The notes under the pieces were generated by a model that worked only from the letters and a program-made list of their open reading frames with translations, did no database searches and was not told the DNA's origin. A DNA stretch of 64,000 bases from Phaeosaccion multiseriatum (lineage: Eukaryota; Ochrophyta, other classes), in assembly GCA_965112735.1 (NCBI GenBank), contig OZ218962.1, forward strand, positions 620,001 to 684,000, given 5' to 3'. Positions 1-11,900 of the stretch are shown piece after piece. The translations under genes were made by a program, and so were the position numbers. How positions within the stretch are numbered: position 1 is the first letter of the stretch; each line of letters starts with the position of its first letter.

Positions 1-164
1 AAGTAAAGCCCCGAATAGCCCCACCGTCCCCCAAACCACTTGTGATCGATCGAACAAGCGCTCCACGAAGGACATAACACCCCCCCCTCCCGTCATCTGT
101 GGAGCACCAACACACCACGACCAGAGCAGCACAGCCTGTGTCCACCCACCAACCCACCTCGGTA

Positions 165-271
165 TCTTGTCTTCCCTCCATGGGGTGCCATCGCCACTCC
201 AGAGGTTGCCATATACTGCGGCCTCTTGTCCTCCCTCCATAGGGTGCCATCGTCCCTCCAGTGGTTGCCAT
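165..271. repeat. imperfect tandem repeat, two ~49-nt copies spaced ~58-60 nt
   Basis: Two similar blocks (about 165-213 and 223-271) both run from a TCTTGTC-TCCCTCCAT start through GGGTGCCATCG to CCAG-GGTTGCCAT. They lie just beyond the stop codon of the minus-strand reductase gene, so they fall in its 3' flank. No gene is visible in 1-301 apart from this repeat. Confidence 0.6.
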
Positions 272-301
272 CTAGTGCTGTCATCGACTGCCATCTACCT
301 C

Positions 302-605
302 CTACTTGAGGTGGAATACGGCGCTGCGGTCGTTGGAGCCCCTTCCGTGAGGTTCAGTGAGGCCCAAGTCATCCACAGTGGGGGCAATGGGGATGATGCC
401 TGATAGGGAGGGGATGGCAGTGGATGGGAGGGGATGGGAGGGGACGGCAGTGGATGGGAGGGGATGTAATTGGTGGGGGGGGATGGGAGGGACATAAAAG
501 GTGAGAAGGGAATGGAGGGAGAGGGGAGGGGGGGGCGTTGGTCGCCTGCTCCTCGCCTGTCCCACTGCTTGGACAGACAGGTACGGTCAAGTGCACTGTC
601 CTCCT

Positions 606-651
<46 letters not shown>

Positions 652-1931
652 TTCTCTCGATCTCTCGCATTCCCTCTTTGTCCACCGCTCTTTCTCTCTC
701 TCTCTCTTGCTCTTGCTCCCTTCTTCCATCTCTTTCTCTCTCTCGCTCTCCACCTGCTTCACTCACCTCCCGGGTTGAGTGGGAAGAGCTGCTTAAAGTA
801 GCTCCGACGGCAATCCTCCAGGTCGACGGTTTCAGCCATACCAGGAAGCTGATACACGTCCCTCAGCCAGGCCGAGAGGTGTGGGTAAGAGGAGAGAGGC
901 CGCTTGGTGCACTTGAACAGGGAGGCGTACACCGCGTCGAAGCGGACGGCTGTGGGATGGCAGTGGATGGGTAGGAGGCGTTGTAAGACACAAGAGAAAG
1001 GGAGAGGACGAGAGGGAGAGAGAGGGGAGGACAGAGGGAGAGAGAGAAAGAGCGAGAGAGGGAGAGGGAGGGAGAGAGAGAACGAGAGAAAGAGAGAGGA
1101 GGGGAGAGAGAGAGGGGGGGAGGGAGAGAGTGGGTGCCCACGTATGCACCTGTGGGGAAGAGCCTTAGGTCCGCCTCTGTGAGCTTGTCACCGCAGAGGA
1201 AGCGCGTCCCCTCCAGCAGGGCCTCGCAGCGGGCCCAGCCCGTGAACACGTCACTTACGGCCGCCTCGTAGGCACTCTTGGGGGAGGGGAGGGGAGAGGT
1301 GTAATGAGAGGGGAAGTGATGGAGAGGGGAGAGAGACGAATGTGCAGATCAGACGTTGGTCAGCACTTGGTGGTGCTTGATTGCTGGGGAGTGGAGAGGC
1401 TCGCATTGAATGAGGTCTGAGGAATTGAAACTGAGGACGGCAGTGGACGGGCAACGGGCCACCCCATTCACCTGCGAGGTGGAAAAGCCCGAGCGGTACA
1501 CTCCATTGTTGAGCAGCTCGTACACCCACGCATTGGTGTCGTCCACAGAAGTCTCGAGAGCCGGGGGGCAGAGGTCCACCTCTTGCTGCTTGTCCTCCTT
1601 GTTGCTAGACTCTGGTGCCTTCTCCGTCTTCGTCCTCGAGGGGGGTTCGAAGGCGTTGAGGGCGCGCATGATGTCGCTGCTCTCGTTGCTGACGAGGCGG
1701 CGCAGCTTCTTGTCCACCACGAGGGGGGCGGTGCATCTTCCCTCGTAGCCGGGGCTGCACAGCTCGTACACCTGTTGGTGATAAAATGCAGGGTAGGCGA
1801 GTGTTCGTCGAGAAGCGGTGTTGTGAGGGGACGCTTGTGTTAAGGGGAGGCATATGAACACACACAGACACAGAGACAGAGAGAGACGCACGTAAACACT
1901 CACACGCACACGCACACGCGCACACACACCC

Positions 1932-1966
<35 letters not shown>

Positions 1967-1986
1967 AAACACGTGCACACACACCC

Positions 1987-2027
<41 letters not shown>

Positions 2028-2873
2028 AAACACGCGCACACACACCCAATTCTCTCTCTCTCTCTCTCTCTCTCTGTCAAACACGCACACACACACACCT
2101 CTCTGAGGTCCTTGCATCCGAAGGCAGGGTCCGGCCTCTCCTCCGAGAAGGCCCAGCCCCCTCGGGACGCCTTCTCGGGGTCGTCGAGCAGCACACTGTA
2201 GCTAATGTCGTCCGTCAAGCCGCGGGCCTTGAGCGCCAGCAGTACTCGATGGCACCAGGGGCAAGCATTGCCGACGTACACGTGGTACCTCCCGCTCTCC
2301 GAGGGGAAGTCCTCCTTGCTTGAGATGCTGGTGCTGAAGGCGTTCGTGGGTCTGGCGTAGGCCCCGCTCTTGGTTTGAGGAGCCAGTTCCTGCATCATGA
2401 GGAGCCAGATCTGCGGGAAGTGTTGGGGGGACAAGAAGGGATGTGGGTGGGGTGGGATCAAAGATCAAGAGGGAAAACGCAAAGACAGAGACAGAAGAGT
2501 GCAGGTTGGGCTGGTTGTTGGTTGGCTGGCTCATTATCTTACCCACCTGCTTCCACGCGAACCTGGCGACCTTGACAAGCCCGCCCTGAGGCACCACCCC
2601 GGCCAGCTCTAAGATGCGGAAGCCCTTGTTGAGCTTCTGCTTGCTGTCCTTCTCTCGCTTCTCAGACTCGCTCAGCGCCATGTGCAGAGCAGTGGGGGAG
2701 ACTTTCTTCTCAAGCCCTCTCCGCAGTGCTGTACCACTTCTTGCTGTTCTTCCTATCCTTGGGGCGCTGCTGCTGGAGAGAGTAAGAGTAAAAGTATCCG
2801 CTGTCTCAAATACTATGCACACCAGCAGCAGCACCGGCAGTAGCACAGCGCGTTGGGCCACAGAAAGAACCAT
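302..2873 (-). CDS. glutathionyl-hydroquinone reductase (ECM4/GHR-type GST) with organelle-type leader
   Basis: Six exons join in phase: complement(302..399, 767..949, 1150..1276, 1472..1771, 2099..2410, 2547..2873), 448 aa. Family role: glutathionyl-hydroquinone reductases reduce glutathionyl-quinones with glutathione through a catalytic Cys. Visible: the thioredoxin-fold active site YVGNACPWCHR (exon 2; the family motif is CPWAHR), a GGW-F strand, NESSDIMR after the proline/VDKK strand, the C-terminal helical domain with LTEADLRLFPT then VRFDAVY, and the family-typical end NPGGIIPIAP. Before the domain, about 100 residues hold a hydrophobic segment (VLLPVLLLVCIVFETAD) followed by a Ser/Thr/Arg-rich stretch, as expected for a signal peptide plus transit peptide. 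The start ATG (2871-2873) is the first after a GA-repeat tract and precedes that leader. An acidic insertion (TEKAPESSNKEDKQQ) sits in exon 3. The family call is firm; plastid delivery is inferred. Confidence 0.88.
607..650. repeat. (TC)n microsatellite in intron
   Basis: A run of TC dinucleotides lies in the last intron (400-766) of the minus-strand reductase gene. Read on the gene's strand it is GA. Confidence 0.9.
1925..2098. repeat. composite minisatellite: three CA / CCCAATTC / (TC)n / TGTCAAACACG units
   Basis: Three successive units each contain ACACACCCAATTC, a TC tract of variable length, then TGTCAAACACG and CA. They fill the intron between exons 2 and 3 of the reductase. The unit-length differences lie in the TC tract, as expected from slippage. 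Confidence 0.85.
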
Positions 2874-2894
2874 CGCGTCAGGAGGGAGATAAAG

Positions 2895-2896
2895 AG

Positions 2897-2941
<45 letters not shown>
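2895..2941. repeat. (GA)n tract just upstream of the reductase start
   Basis: A GA dinucleotide tract lies 20-70 nt upstream (on the minus strand) of the reductase ATG, in the presumed 5' UTR or promoter. The remaining interval to the HSP70 start (to 3135) is the divergent promoter region; no core element was recognised. Confidence 0.7.
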
Positions 2942-2946
<5 letters not shown>

Positions 2947-3135
2947 AGAAAAGAGGACACATTGCTTAGGTGTGGGCCATTGACATGAAGCCGGTGGCCC
3001 CCCTGGTTCTTTCCTTCCTTCTCGATCACCTCACCAAGTCATCACAGTGTAAAGGCCTTCCTGCTGCAACTCGTGTAAAGAGCAGGGCTTCGCTTGCCAA
3101 GACAGCTATCTTCTAGTGAGAAGGAGCTTACCAGC

Positions 3136-6100
3136 ATGCTGCGGCATGCCGTTGGATCGTTGGTGAAGGTAAGCGGATCTCTGGAAAGGGGACTGTCTGT
3201 GGCCGCAGATGGCGTTTTGGCTCCAGCCGACGAGCAATACGCCAGCGGAGCAGGGCGCCGTCACTATTGATGTTGTGGCTACTGCAAGTAGGCCCCGTGG
3301 GAGGAGGGCCGAGGCTTTGAAGTGGATTGTGTCCGGAGAAATTGGGCGGGAAGATGCGCAAGGATCTTTTCCTTGGGTGGGAGCGGGGCCTTGCGGGACC
3401 CATCCTCCGCTGCTGTGGCGCACGCGCCGGTCGCAGGAGAGGAAAAGGGCGTGGAAATTATGCGATCCGCAGCTTCCATTGTGGCACCGGGGGGTTTGGA
3501 TGCAGACAGAGCTAACCAAGAGGTGGCGGAGCTGCTGAGGTGGAGCGGAGGACTGGGAGCAGAGCAACCGCTGCAGCAGCAGAAGTAGTGGCATGAGACC
3601 AGTCTCAGCCTGGCTACATAGAAGGGGAATTTTTTTCTCTGCCCCTCCGAGAGCACGGCGCGTTCGACGCTGAGGCTGCGGGGCACCGCCTCTTCCCCAA
3701 CGAAGCCGGCAAGGAGGGGCAACAGCAGGAGAGCACCGCAGCTGGTGATACAGCAGCAGCAGCAGCAGCAGCAGCACAGCACTGGGGATCGCATCTTCCC
3801 GCCCCTCCCCCTTCTCTCCCTACTCTGTTCACTTTCCCACAAAGCCGCGGACCACCCCAATCTCTAATCCCCCCCCTCTCTTTTTAAAATACCCCGCCAC
3901 ACCCCCGCACCCACCTCCGCCCACCGCAGGGTTCGTCCCTCCGTGCCGCGCAGCATGGCGCCGTGTGCCGAAAGTCCGTGCTCCCCGCGGCCTTCTCTCC
4001 CGCGGCAGGGCTGGCTCGATCCATGAGCAGCTCTCCGACGACGGGCGGTGCGGCAGGGGACATCATTGGCATTGACCTGGGCACCACCAATAGCTGCGTT
4101 GCCATTATGGAGGGGAGGACGGCAAGAGTCATCGAGAACACAGAGGTATAGGGTAGGGTAGGGTAGGGAGGTTGGCGTGCGATGGGACGGATGTGACTTT
4201 GTGAAGGCCGAGAGGGGGAGGAGGGGGGAATGGTTGACAGTGCAATCAATTCAATTCGGTGGAGGTGTTCGCATCTCACGACTGGCGCAAGGGAGGGAGG
4301 GGGGTCCTTCGCGAGTGGCTCTTGCTCCTTGGTCGAAAGCCTCGACATTCACCGTCCGTTCGACCGCCGTCCGCCTTCCTCTTGTCTCATTTCACCCTCT
4401 TGCTCCTGTGCTGGCTTACCACACCAACCCCACCCCAACCCAACCTACCCAGGGAGCGCGCACTACCCCCTCCATGGTAGCTTTTCAGGCCGACGGTACC
4501 CGCCTCGTCGGACTGGCGGCCAAGCGACAGGCAGTGACCAACCCCGCCAACACGCTGTACGCCACGAAGCGGCTCATTGGCAGACGCTTCAAGGATAAGG
4601 AGGTGCAGAGTGTGCAAAAACTCGTGCCGTACGAGATTGTGGGCGGCGGGGCCGATAGCGGGGACGCTTGGCTCTCGGCAGGGGGCAACAAAATGAGCCC
4701 TAGTCAGGTGCGTGTGTGTGTGCGTGTGTGTGTGCGTGTGTGTGTGTGTGTGAGTGTGGGTGAGAGATATTGGGGGGGGGGGGGGTTGCGCGTGTCTGCG
4801 TTTGTGCGTGTGTGTGCGTATGTGCGCGTGTGTGTGTGCGCGTGCGTGTGCGTGAGAGACGCAAGGTGCTACTGACACGGACACTCGATGGAGGCCGACG
4901 TGTTGTGAGCACATGTATCAGCATAGCCTGCCTTGAGTTGCATTGCGGACTCGAAACCCTTCTCACATGCTACTACTTCCACCACACCGCATGACAACCA
5001 ACCAACACAACCTACAGGTGGGGAGCATGGTGCTGGTGAAGATGAAGGAGACGGCAGAGAACTTCCTTGGCAGACCGGTAGGTAAGGCCGTGGTGACGGT
5101 GCCTGCCTACTTTAACGATTCGCAGAGGCAGGCCACCAAGGACGCCGGGAGGATCGCAGGCCTCGACGTGCAGCGTATCATCAACGAGCCCACAGCAGCG
5201 GCCCTCGCCTACGGGCTTGATAAGGCAGACGGAAAGCTCATTGCGGTGTTTGATCTCGGAGGAGGCACGTTTGATATTTCGATTTTGGAGATTAGCGGCG
5301 GTGTGTTTGAGGTCAAGGCGACGAATGGAGATACTATGCTCGGGGGGGAGGACTTCGATGAGCACTTGCTCAAGCACCTGGTCGGGGAGTTTAAGAAGGA
5401 CAGCGGCATTGACCTCAGCGGGGATACATTGGCAATGCAGGTGAGTGAGCGAGTGAGCGAGTGGATGGGAGGGAGGGGAGGGAAGGAGAGGAGGGAAGGA
5501 GAGGAGAGGGAGGGGGGTTGGTTAGGGGCACATGGATGGGGAGGGCGAAGGAGAGGCATATGGGGAGGGCGAAGGAGAGGCATATGGGGAGGGCGAGGGG
5601 GAGAGAGAAAGGAGAGAGAGCTTTGAGCGAAGATAGGGCACAGAGAGAAGGAGGGGGACTGGAGAGGATGGACGGTGAAGACTGATACTATGTTGCGAAA
5701 GAAAGTCTCCCTGAAGCGAGACAGCAGAACGAGGAGAGGGGTGAGATGAGAGACGTGAACACTGAGGATGAGTTTTAGAGGGCACAGCTCAGGTTTTCAA
5801 CGCGAAGATGAGTGCAGTTGAAGAACTGCAGAGTGGAACGGGGGGTTGGGGGGAGTGGGGAGAGGGGAGAGCAGAGAGAGGGGAGTCTGATGAGAAGCAA
5901 GTGCCACACACACTACAGACCGTTCAGCAGAGAGAGAAGAGAGGGAGACGGGCCTCAGTGCAGTGTCTCGCGCAACGGACGGCTTGGCAAGACCTCCTTC
6001 ACGCCACCCCAAATGGTCCAGGGGAGGACCGAAGGGGTCTGTCTGATATGGAGGTGGATGTATGGCCACCTTGTCTTGCCTCCTGCCCCGCTCCGCCCTG

Positions 6101-8191
6101 CTGCCTCACTGGCGGACTTGCTGACCTGCTGTGACAACCGCTCATCCCTTTGTCTCTCTCTCTGCTCTCCTCTTTCCCTATCCATCTCTCTGTCCCCCCT
6201 CTCTCGCCCCTCCCCGTCTATCTCTCTCTGTGTATCTCTATCTCAATACATTTTTGTATGTATGTGTGCGAATATACACGCATTCGCTTCCTTCTCCTCA
6301 GCGCCTCCGAGAGGGTGCGGAGAAGGCCAAGCGCGAGCTCGATGGCCTCGCACAGACCGACGTGTCCCTTCCCTTCATCACGGCAGACGCCACGGGTCCC
6401 AAGCACATGAACGTGAAGGTCACTCGAGCGGGCTTCGAGAAGCTGGTGGACGACCTGGTGAACCGCGCCATTGAACCCTGCAAGAGTTGTATCAGGGATG
6501 CGGGGATTGAGAAGAAGGAGCTGCATGAGGTGTTGTTGGTGGGGGGTATGACGAGGATGCCCATGGTACAGACCAAGGTGGAGGAGTTCTTTGCACGAGT
6601 GCCCAGCAAGGGTGAGTCGAAGGGAGGGGAGGGAGGGAGGGAGGGAGGGGAGGGAGGGAGGGAGGGAGGGGAGGGAGGGAGGGGAGGGAGCGAGGCAAGA
6701 GAAGGAGAGGAGAGGGCCAGGGGAGGGAAGCAGGGGAGGGAGGCATACACAACACACTCAGACACTCACACACACAGACACGCTCACACTCGCTCCCTCC
6801 CTCTCCCTCACGCACGTGAAGGTGTGAACCCCGACGAGGTGGTGGCCATGGGCGCCGCCATTCAAGGAGGCGTATTGAGGGGAGATGTAAAGGACATCCT
6901 CCTGCTCGACGTCACGCCGCTGTCGCTGGGCATTGAGACGCTGGGCGGTGTGTTCACCAAGCTCATCAACCGCAACACCACCATCCCCACCAAGAAGGAG
7001 CAGACCTTCTCCACAGCGGCGGACAATCAGTCGCAGGTGCAGATTAAGGTGCTGCAGGGAGAGCGAGACATGGCAGCAGACAACAAGGTATGTGTGTGTG
7101 TGTGTGTATGTGCCTATGTGTGTTGACTACAATGTATGGAAGAACGCTGGGTTGGGATTGGCGTGTTTGTTTTGCTCTTCCAGAGCCCACTTCTCACGTG
7201 CCCCCCCCCCCCCCCCGCCCCACTCCCCCAACCCGTACCACCAACCGGTACACCACAATCCTGACGAACAGTCACTGGGAGAGTTTGACCTTACCAGCAT
7301 TCCTCCGGCGCCACGAGGCGTGCCCCAGATCGAAGTCACCTTCGACATCGACGCCGACGGCATCCTGCACGTGTCTGCCAAGGACAAGCAGACCGGCAAG
7401 GAGCAGAGCATTGTGATTCAGAGCAGCGGGGGTCTGTCGGAAGATGACATTGCCAAGATGGTGAGGGACGCAGAGGCGCACGCAGGCGAGGACGGCAAGA
7501 AGAAGGCCCTGATTGAGGCCAAGAACGACGCCGACTCGGCCATTTACGGCGTGGAGAAGAACATGCTCGAGCACAAGGAGAAGATCTCCGAGGAGACCAA
7601 GGAGAAGGTGAGTGGACTTGGGTGTTGGGTGGGTGGGCTTGGGTGTCGGGTGGGTGGGCTTGAGCGTGGGGTTTGGGCCCGTGTGGGTGTGGATGTGTGC
7701 AAGTAAGTAGGCTTGGTGGGTAGGTGGGGGGCTGCACACCCCATACATTCATCTGCTCTCTGCCGTGCGTTTCTCTTACCACGTATATTGACATTTTCCC
7801 TCCTTCGCTTCCTTCCTTCCTTCCTTCCTTCCTTCCTTCCTTCCTTCCTTCCTTCCTTCCTCGTGTTTGCAACCGTCCATCATACTCACCATGACACACA
7901 CGACACACCACACAGGTCACAGCGGCGGTGGCGGAGGTGCGCAGCGCGGTGGAGGGCGAAGACGCTGATGAGATTAAGACCAAGGTCGGGGCGTTGCAGC
8001 AGGTGGCACTCAAGATGGGGGAGGACATCTATGGCAAGACCTCTGGGGGAGGGGCAGCAGGAGGGGAGGGAGGGGCAGAGGGGGCCAAGGAGGGGGACGC
8101 GCAGGAGGCGGAGTTCACAGAGAAGAAGGAGGGGGAGGAGGCTGATGCGGGCAAGGAGGGAGAGGGAGACAAGGACAAGAAGCAACCATAG
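3136..8191 (+). CDS. HSP70 (mitochondrial, DnaK-like): mitochondrial-type HSP70 chaperone (DnaK/mortalin class)
   Basis: Eight exons: 3136..3168, 3930..4145, 4453..4707, 5018..5440, 6302..6611, 6822..7087, 7272..7607, 7916..8191; 704 aa. The family is an ATP-driven matrix chaperone for import and folding. The ATPase signature [17 protein letters not shown] is in exon 2, [17 protein letters not shown] in exon 4 and [12 protein letters not shown] in exon 5. The substrate domain has [19 protein letters not shown] and [16 protein letters not shown]. The DnaK-type [19 protein letters not shown] follows, then a helical lid. Exon 1 (11 codons, [11 protein letters not shown]) joins to [15 protein letters not shown], giving an Arg-rich, acid-free presequence, so the true start is 3136 rather than an internal Met. 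The C-terminus is Gly/Glu/Lys-rich instead of cytosolic EEVD or ER HDEL, which supports a mitochondrial location. Several introns carry repeats. Confidence 0.95.
4708..4860. repeat. TG-rich intron microsatellite with G-run
   Basis: The intron after the third HSP70 exon starts directly with (TG)n, includes a run of about 12 G near 4770-4785, and returns to TG/CG dinucleotides. The GT donor is itself the first repeat unit. Confidence 0.8.
5537..5598. repeat. 24-bp minisatellite, about 2.5 copies
   Basis: The unit TGGGGAGGGCGAAGGAGAGG plus CATA repeats at a 24-nt period inside the large (861-nt) fourth HSP70 intron. The rest of that intron (5441-6301) is purine-rich and then TC-rich, without a recognisable RNA gene. 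Confidence 0.8.
7808..7861. repeat. (TTCC)n microsatellite in last HSP70 intron
   Basis: A tetranucleotide TTCC array lies in the intron between HSP70 exons 7 and 8. Confidence 0.9.
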
Positions 8192-8978
8192 GACGATGGC
8201 AGCTGATGGATCTTATGGGGGTGAGGGGGGCTGGTTATGGCGATACCAAAGGCGTGAGGGAGTGGAGTAGGGTAGCAGCAGCAGCGGAACGCCAGCTGCT
8301 GATTTTGAACATGTGACAGAGAGGGAGAGAGAAACAACGGTGTGAAGTAGGTGGCAGAGAGAGCGAGAGAGAGCGAGAGAGAGCGAGAGAGGGGGGGGGG
8401 CAGCAGCAGCAGCAGCAACAGGTTTGGTGATACAGCACCAAGAAAACGATGTGGGCTTCATTCCCGGTCCCACTTCGTGATCATGAAAGGAAGGGCCACG
8501 TATTAATACAGGGTTTGTCTCATACTTTCTCACTCGGATGCTTTTGCGTCACTATCGAGACTGCGGGAGTGAAATCGTTTCACTCGGTCAAAGCGCCCTT
8601 CCCTCAAGCATTCCCCTTAGGATGCCTCGACAGAAGCTGAGCATGGTGATGGTGAGACACAACCCCACACCACCCCCTCACTCCGTGTGACATTCAGGTG
8701 ACGTTGGTCGACTCAGTATGTCCTGTGTGTGTGTGTGTCTAAACAGGGTGTATCCTAAGGCACCACAAAGGAGGTTGCTTGATTCGTTCGGTATCCAGCA
8801 GCGCGTTTGGACTCCATGTTCGATACTACTACGCAGCGAATATGGCACCAGAGGGTGCATTAAAGAGGTTTTAACCGTCGCTTGATCATCAGATTTGTTT
8901 TCTGTTTTGTACGGCTTCATTTGAAAACCACTTGGATGTTGGCTGGTCTATGGCAAGTGCATCACACGCGATCAATCG
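8192..8978. other. convergent intergenic region, HSP70 (+) / GH16-like gene (-)
   Basis: About 790 nt between two convergent stop codons. It holds GAGA tracts and a CAG run near 8400, then unique sequence. No ORF or RNA gene could be supported; both 3' UTRs probably lie here. Confidence 0.6.
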
Positions 8979-11900
8979 TCACAGAGGCACGGGACTGAGG
9001 CTCTCTCGAGAGGAGCACACAGAACGCGGCCCTACCGTATCACCAACTGCTGCTGCTGCTGCTGCTGCTGCTGCCTGCCGAGATGGCGAAGGTGGTAGTG
9101 GCGGCTGTGCCTTGGCTGTCCCTGTCCCGCTGCCGAAGTAGTCTCCCAGCAGCGGCGAAGAGTGGGACGTGTCTCGCTCCGCCACGGGCTCCGGCGACGG
9201 CGAGCGAAACCGATTGTTGCCTGCCGATGTGTCTCCTCCGGGAGAGGAAAAGGGAGAGAAGCCCAGGGGGGACGAGGTTGATGCTGCCGAGCCAGAGCTT
9301 AGCTCGTACGCCTCCACCCCAAATCGAGAGCGTGGAGAGCGCGGTGAAATGCCGCCCCCTGGGGATCTGTGGCCCGTGCTGCCCACGCTGCTTGCTCCGT
9401 CTTCGTCATGGGCCCCGCCGCCGCCCCCGCCCCCGCCGTTGCCACGGTCTCTTCTTCTCGTTCGGTGGCAGCGGCTGCTACTGTTGCTGTCTGTGGAGAG
9501 AGGAGATGAGAGTCGCGCCGTGGGAATGGCGAAACAGCCCCTTCCTCCTCCTCTTCCCCCTCCCCCTACCTCGCCTGGACTCCCCCCCGGGGTCCCGCCC
9601 CCCCAACTCGCGGCACTTGTTGGTCCGTACAGCACCCGCGGGCTGAAGTTGAGGGCCTCCTCGTCGTATTTGTGGCGTCTGCTGCTGCCGATACGACTGC
9701 TGCTGCTGCCCCCGGCCCCCCTCCTTGTCGCCCATCCTGTCCGTCCCTTTGTTGGCGAAGTCTCCACAGTCAACGCAGTGATGGAGCTCTTCTCCGCCGC
9801 ACCGCTGCCCAGATGACTGCCGTTGCTGCTGCCGCTGCTGCTTTGCTGCCGCTTGTGAGAATCTGCCCCGCCTTTGCCCCTCCCTATTCCTCCTCCTCTT
9901 CCTCCTCCTCCTCTTGCCGCTGCCGCCGCTCCCACTGCTGCCGCTGCTGCCTTGGCCCCTCGTCTCAATGGCCCCTCCAGCTCTTTGGTGCTGCCATGCC
10001 TGCCTATCCCTGGCCCCTTCCCTCGCCCATCCACTGCCTTCGCACCCCCCTTGGCCGTTACGCCCCTCTTCTGACTGTCTCGCTCCAACCCAACCGTCGG
10101 CTCATACCCGTGCCCACGGGACCGTCCTCCGCTCCTCGCCCCCCCCCCCCGCTCTTCCTCCTCCTCCCCGCACCTCGGTGTGGGAGGGTAGCTATCGCCA
10201 TCTGTGCTATCCTCCCTGTGAGGGTCGAGCTTGCTATACATACCACCGCCTGCTCCTCCTCCTCCTCCTATCTTCCTCTTGGTCTTTCCTCCACCGCAAA
10301 GGCAAAGGCAAAGCACCGCAGCGGCAGAGTGTCGAACAACTCTGGCAATGAGCTGTCCGAGCGAAGGCATGTACAGTAGTAGCTTCTCTTCCTCATCCTC
10401 CTCCTCCCCCTCCTCTCCCCACCCCTTCCTTGTTTGGCTCTTGTGCCCCACGGGAGCCGCAGCCATCTTCGCGTGTTGTAGTGCAGTCTGTCTCTCCCTT
10501 CGAAGCGCCAGTTGGAACGCCAAGCCCAGAATTGCCACCACCACCCACACCAACACCAGTATCTGATAGGAGTGAGGCGAGCAGAGGCCAGCAGCGAAAG
10601 GCGAGGGGAGAGAGGAGACAGGAGAGAGGAGCGAGAGGAGGTTAGACCAGTACATTGACACGTTGGGTATGTCAAGAAGTTGGGTATGTGAGAGAAGGCG
10701 CGGAGGGACAGAGGCGGGGGTGAAAAGGGAGGACCCTTCTCGCAAACAAAAGGAGGGGGGAGGAGGAACGGTCTGCAAGGGAGGAAGGATGGTGAGCTTG
10801 CTCGCTGTGATGCAAGCAGAGAGAAGCTCAGGGGGGGAGGGTTCTGAGTGAGTGATTTGACCGAAATGCAAGGCGTATTGCTGTGGATAAGTGACTGCTT
10901 GGGTGAGTGACTGACTGACTGACGACGTTCGCTACCTTCGTCATTTGGACTCATTGACTTACTTACCTTGCACGTTCTCTGCTCCGCGCAGCCGTCGTTC
11001 TGTGGATCATCAAGCAGCTTGAACACCTCAGCGGGTGTGTCGAGGAACCGGCCCAGTCCAAGCTTCAACACCCCAGCACCGAAGGCCGCAGTGGCCACCA
11101 GGAAGGCGTTCGGGTGCAGCTCCTGTATGTAGGTGGTAGGCAGGTTAAGAGAAGGTGGGTAGGTGAGTGGGTGTGTAGGGTAGGTGGGTAGGTGGGTGGG
11201 TGGGTGAGTCGGTACGTATTGTTCGAAGTACGCGTATGACCCGAGGAGGAGGAAGAGGAGGAGGAGGAGGAGCAGGAGGAGGAGGAGGAGGAGGAGGAGG
11301 AGGAGGAGGAGAAGGAGGGGGAGGAAGAGGAGGAGGAGGAGGAGGAGGAGGAGGAGGAGGAGGAGGAGGAGGAGGAGGAGGAGGAGGAGGAGGAGGAGGA
11401 GGAGGAGGAGGAGGAGGAGGAGGAGCAGGAGCAGGAGGCTCATAGGAAAGCGCTTTCTCACCTGTGGGAAGGCCATGATGGTGCATGCGAAGGAGAGGAT
11501 TGTGAAGAGCGTCCAGTTGGCCACGGTGGAGCCGAGGGCCCGTGCCAGACCAACGTCCACAGCGAGGCAGAACATGACCATAGCCAGGGCAGCGACGGTC
11601 TTGTACCTGGCCAAGAGGCACAATGAGGGGGGACGAAGGGGCACAATGAGAGGAACGAAGGGGCACAAGAAGAGGGGCCAAGAGGCACGAGAAGAGGGGC
11701 CAAGCTAGAGCCCCTCGCGTACCTGGCCATGGGGCTGTGGTGCGAGGAGAGGTACCCGATGAGCATTCCGGCGGCGGTGGCGCAGGTGATGACGAGAGGG
11801 TCCGAGCAGAGGAGGTAGTGGGCCACCGCGGCCGCTTTGAAGGCGCCAACCTAGGGGAGGGAGGGAGGGAGGGGGGGTGGGAGGGAGGGAGGGAGGGAGT

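Noticed and set aside
1925-2098. Direct-repeat series considered as a CRISPR-like array
   Set aside because: Repeats are microsatellite-containing, spacers are not unique, and the sequence is inside an intron of a eukaryotic gene.
8780-8840. Possible tRNA around a GTTCGATAC T-loop-like sequence
   Set aside because: Matching stems for the acceptor and anticodon arms could not be found.
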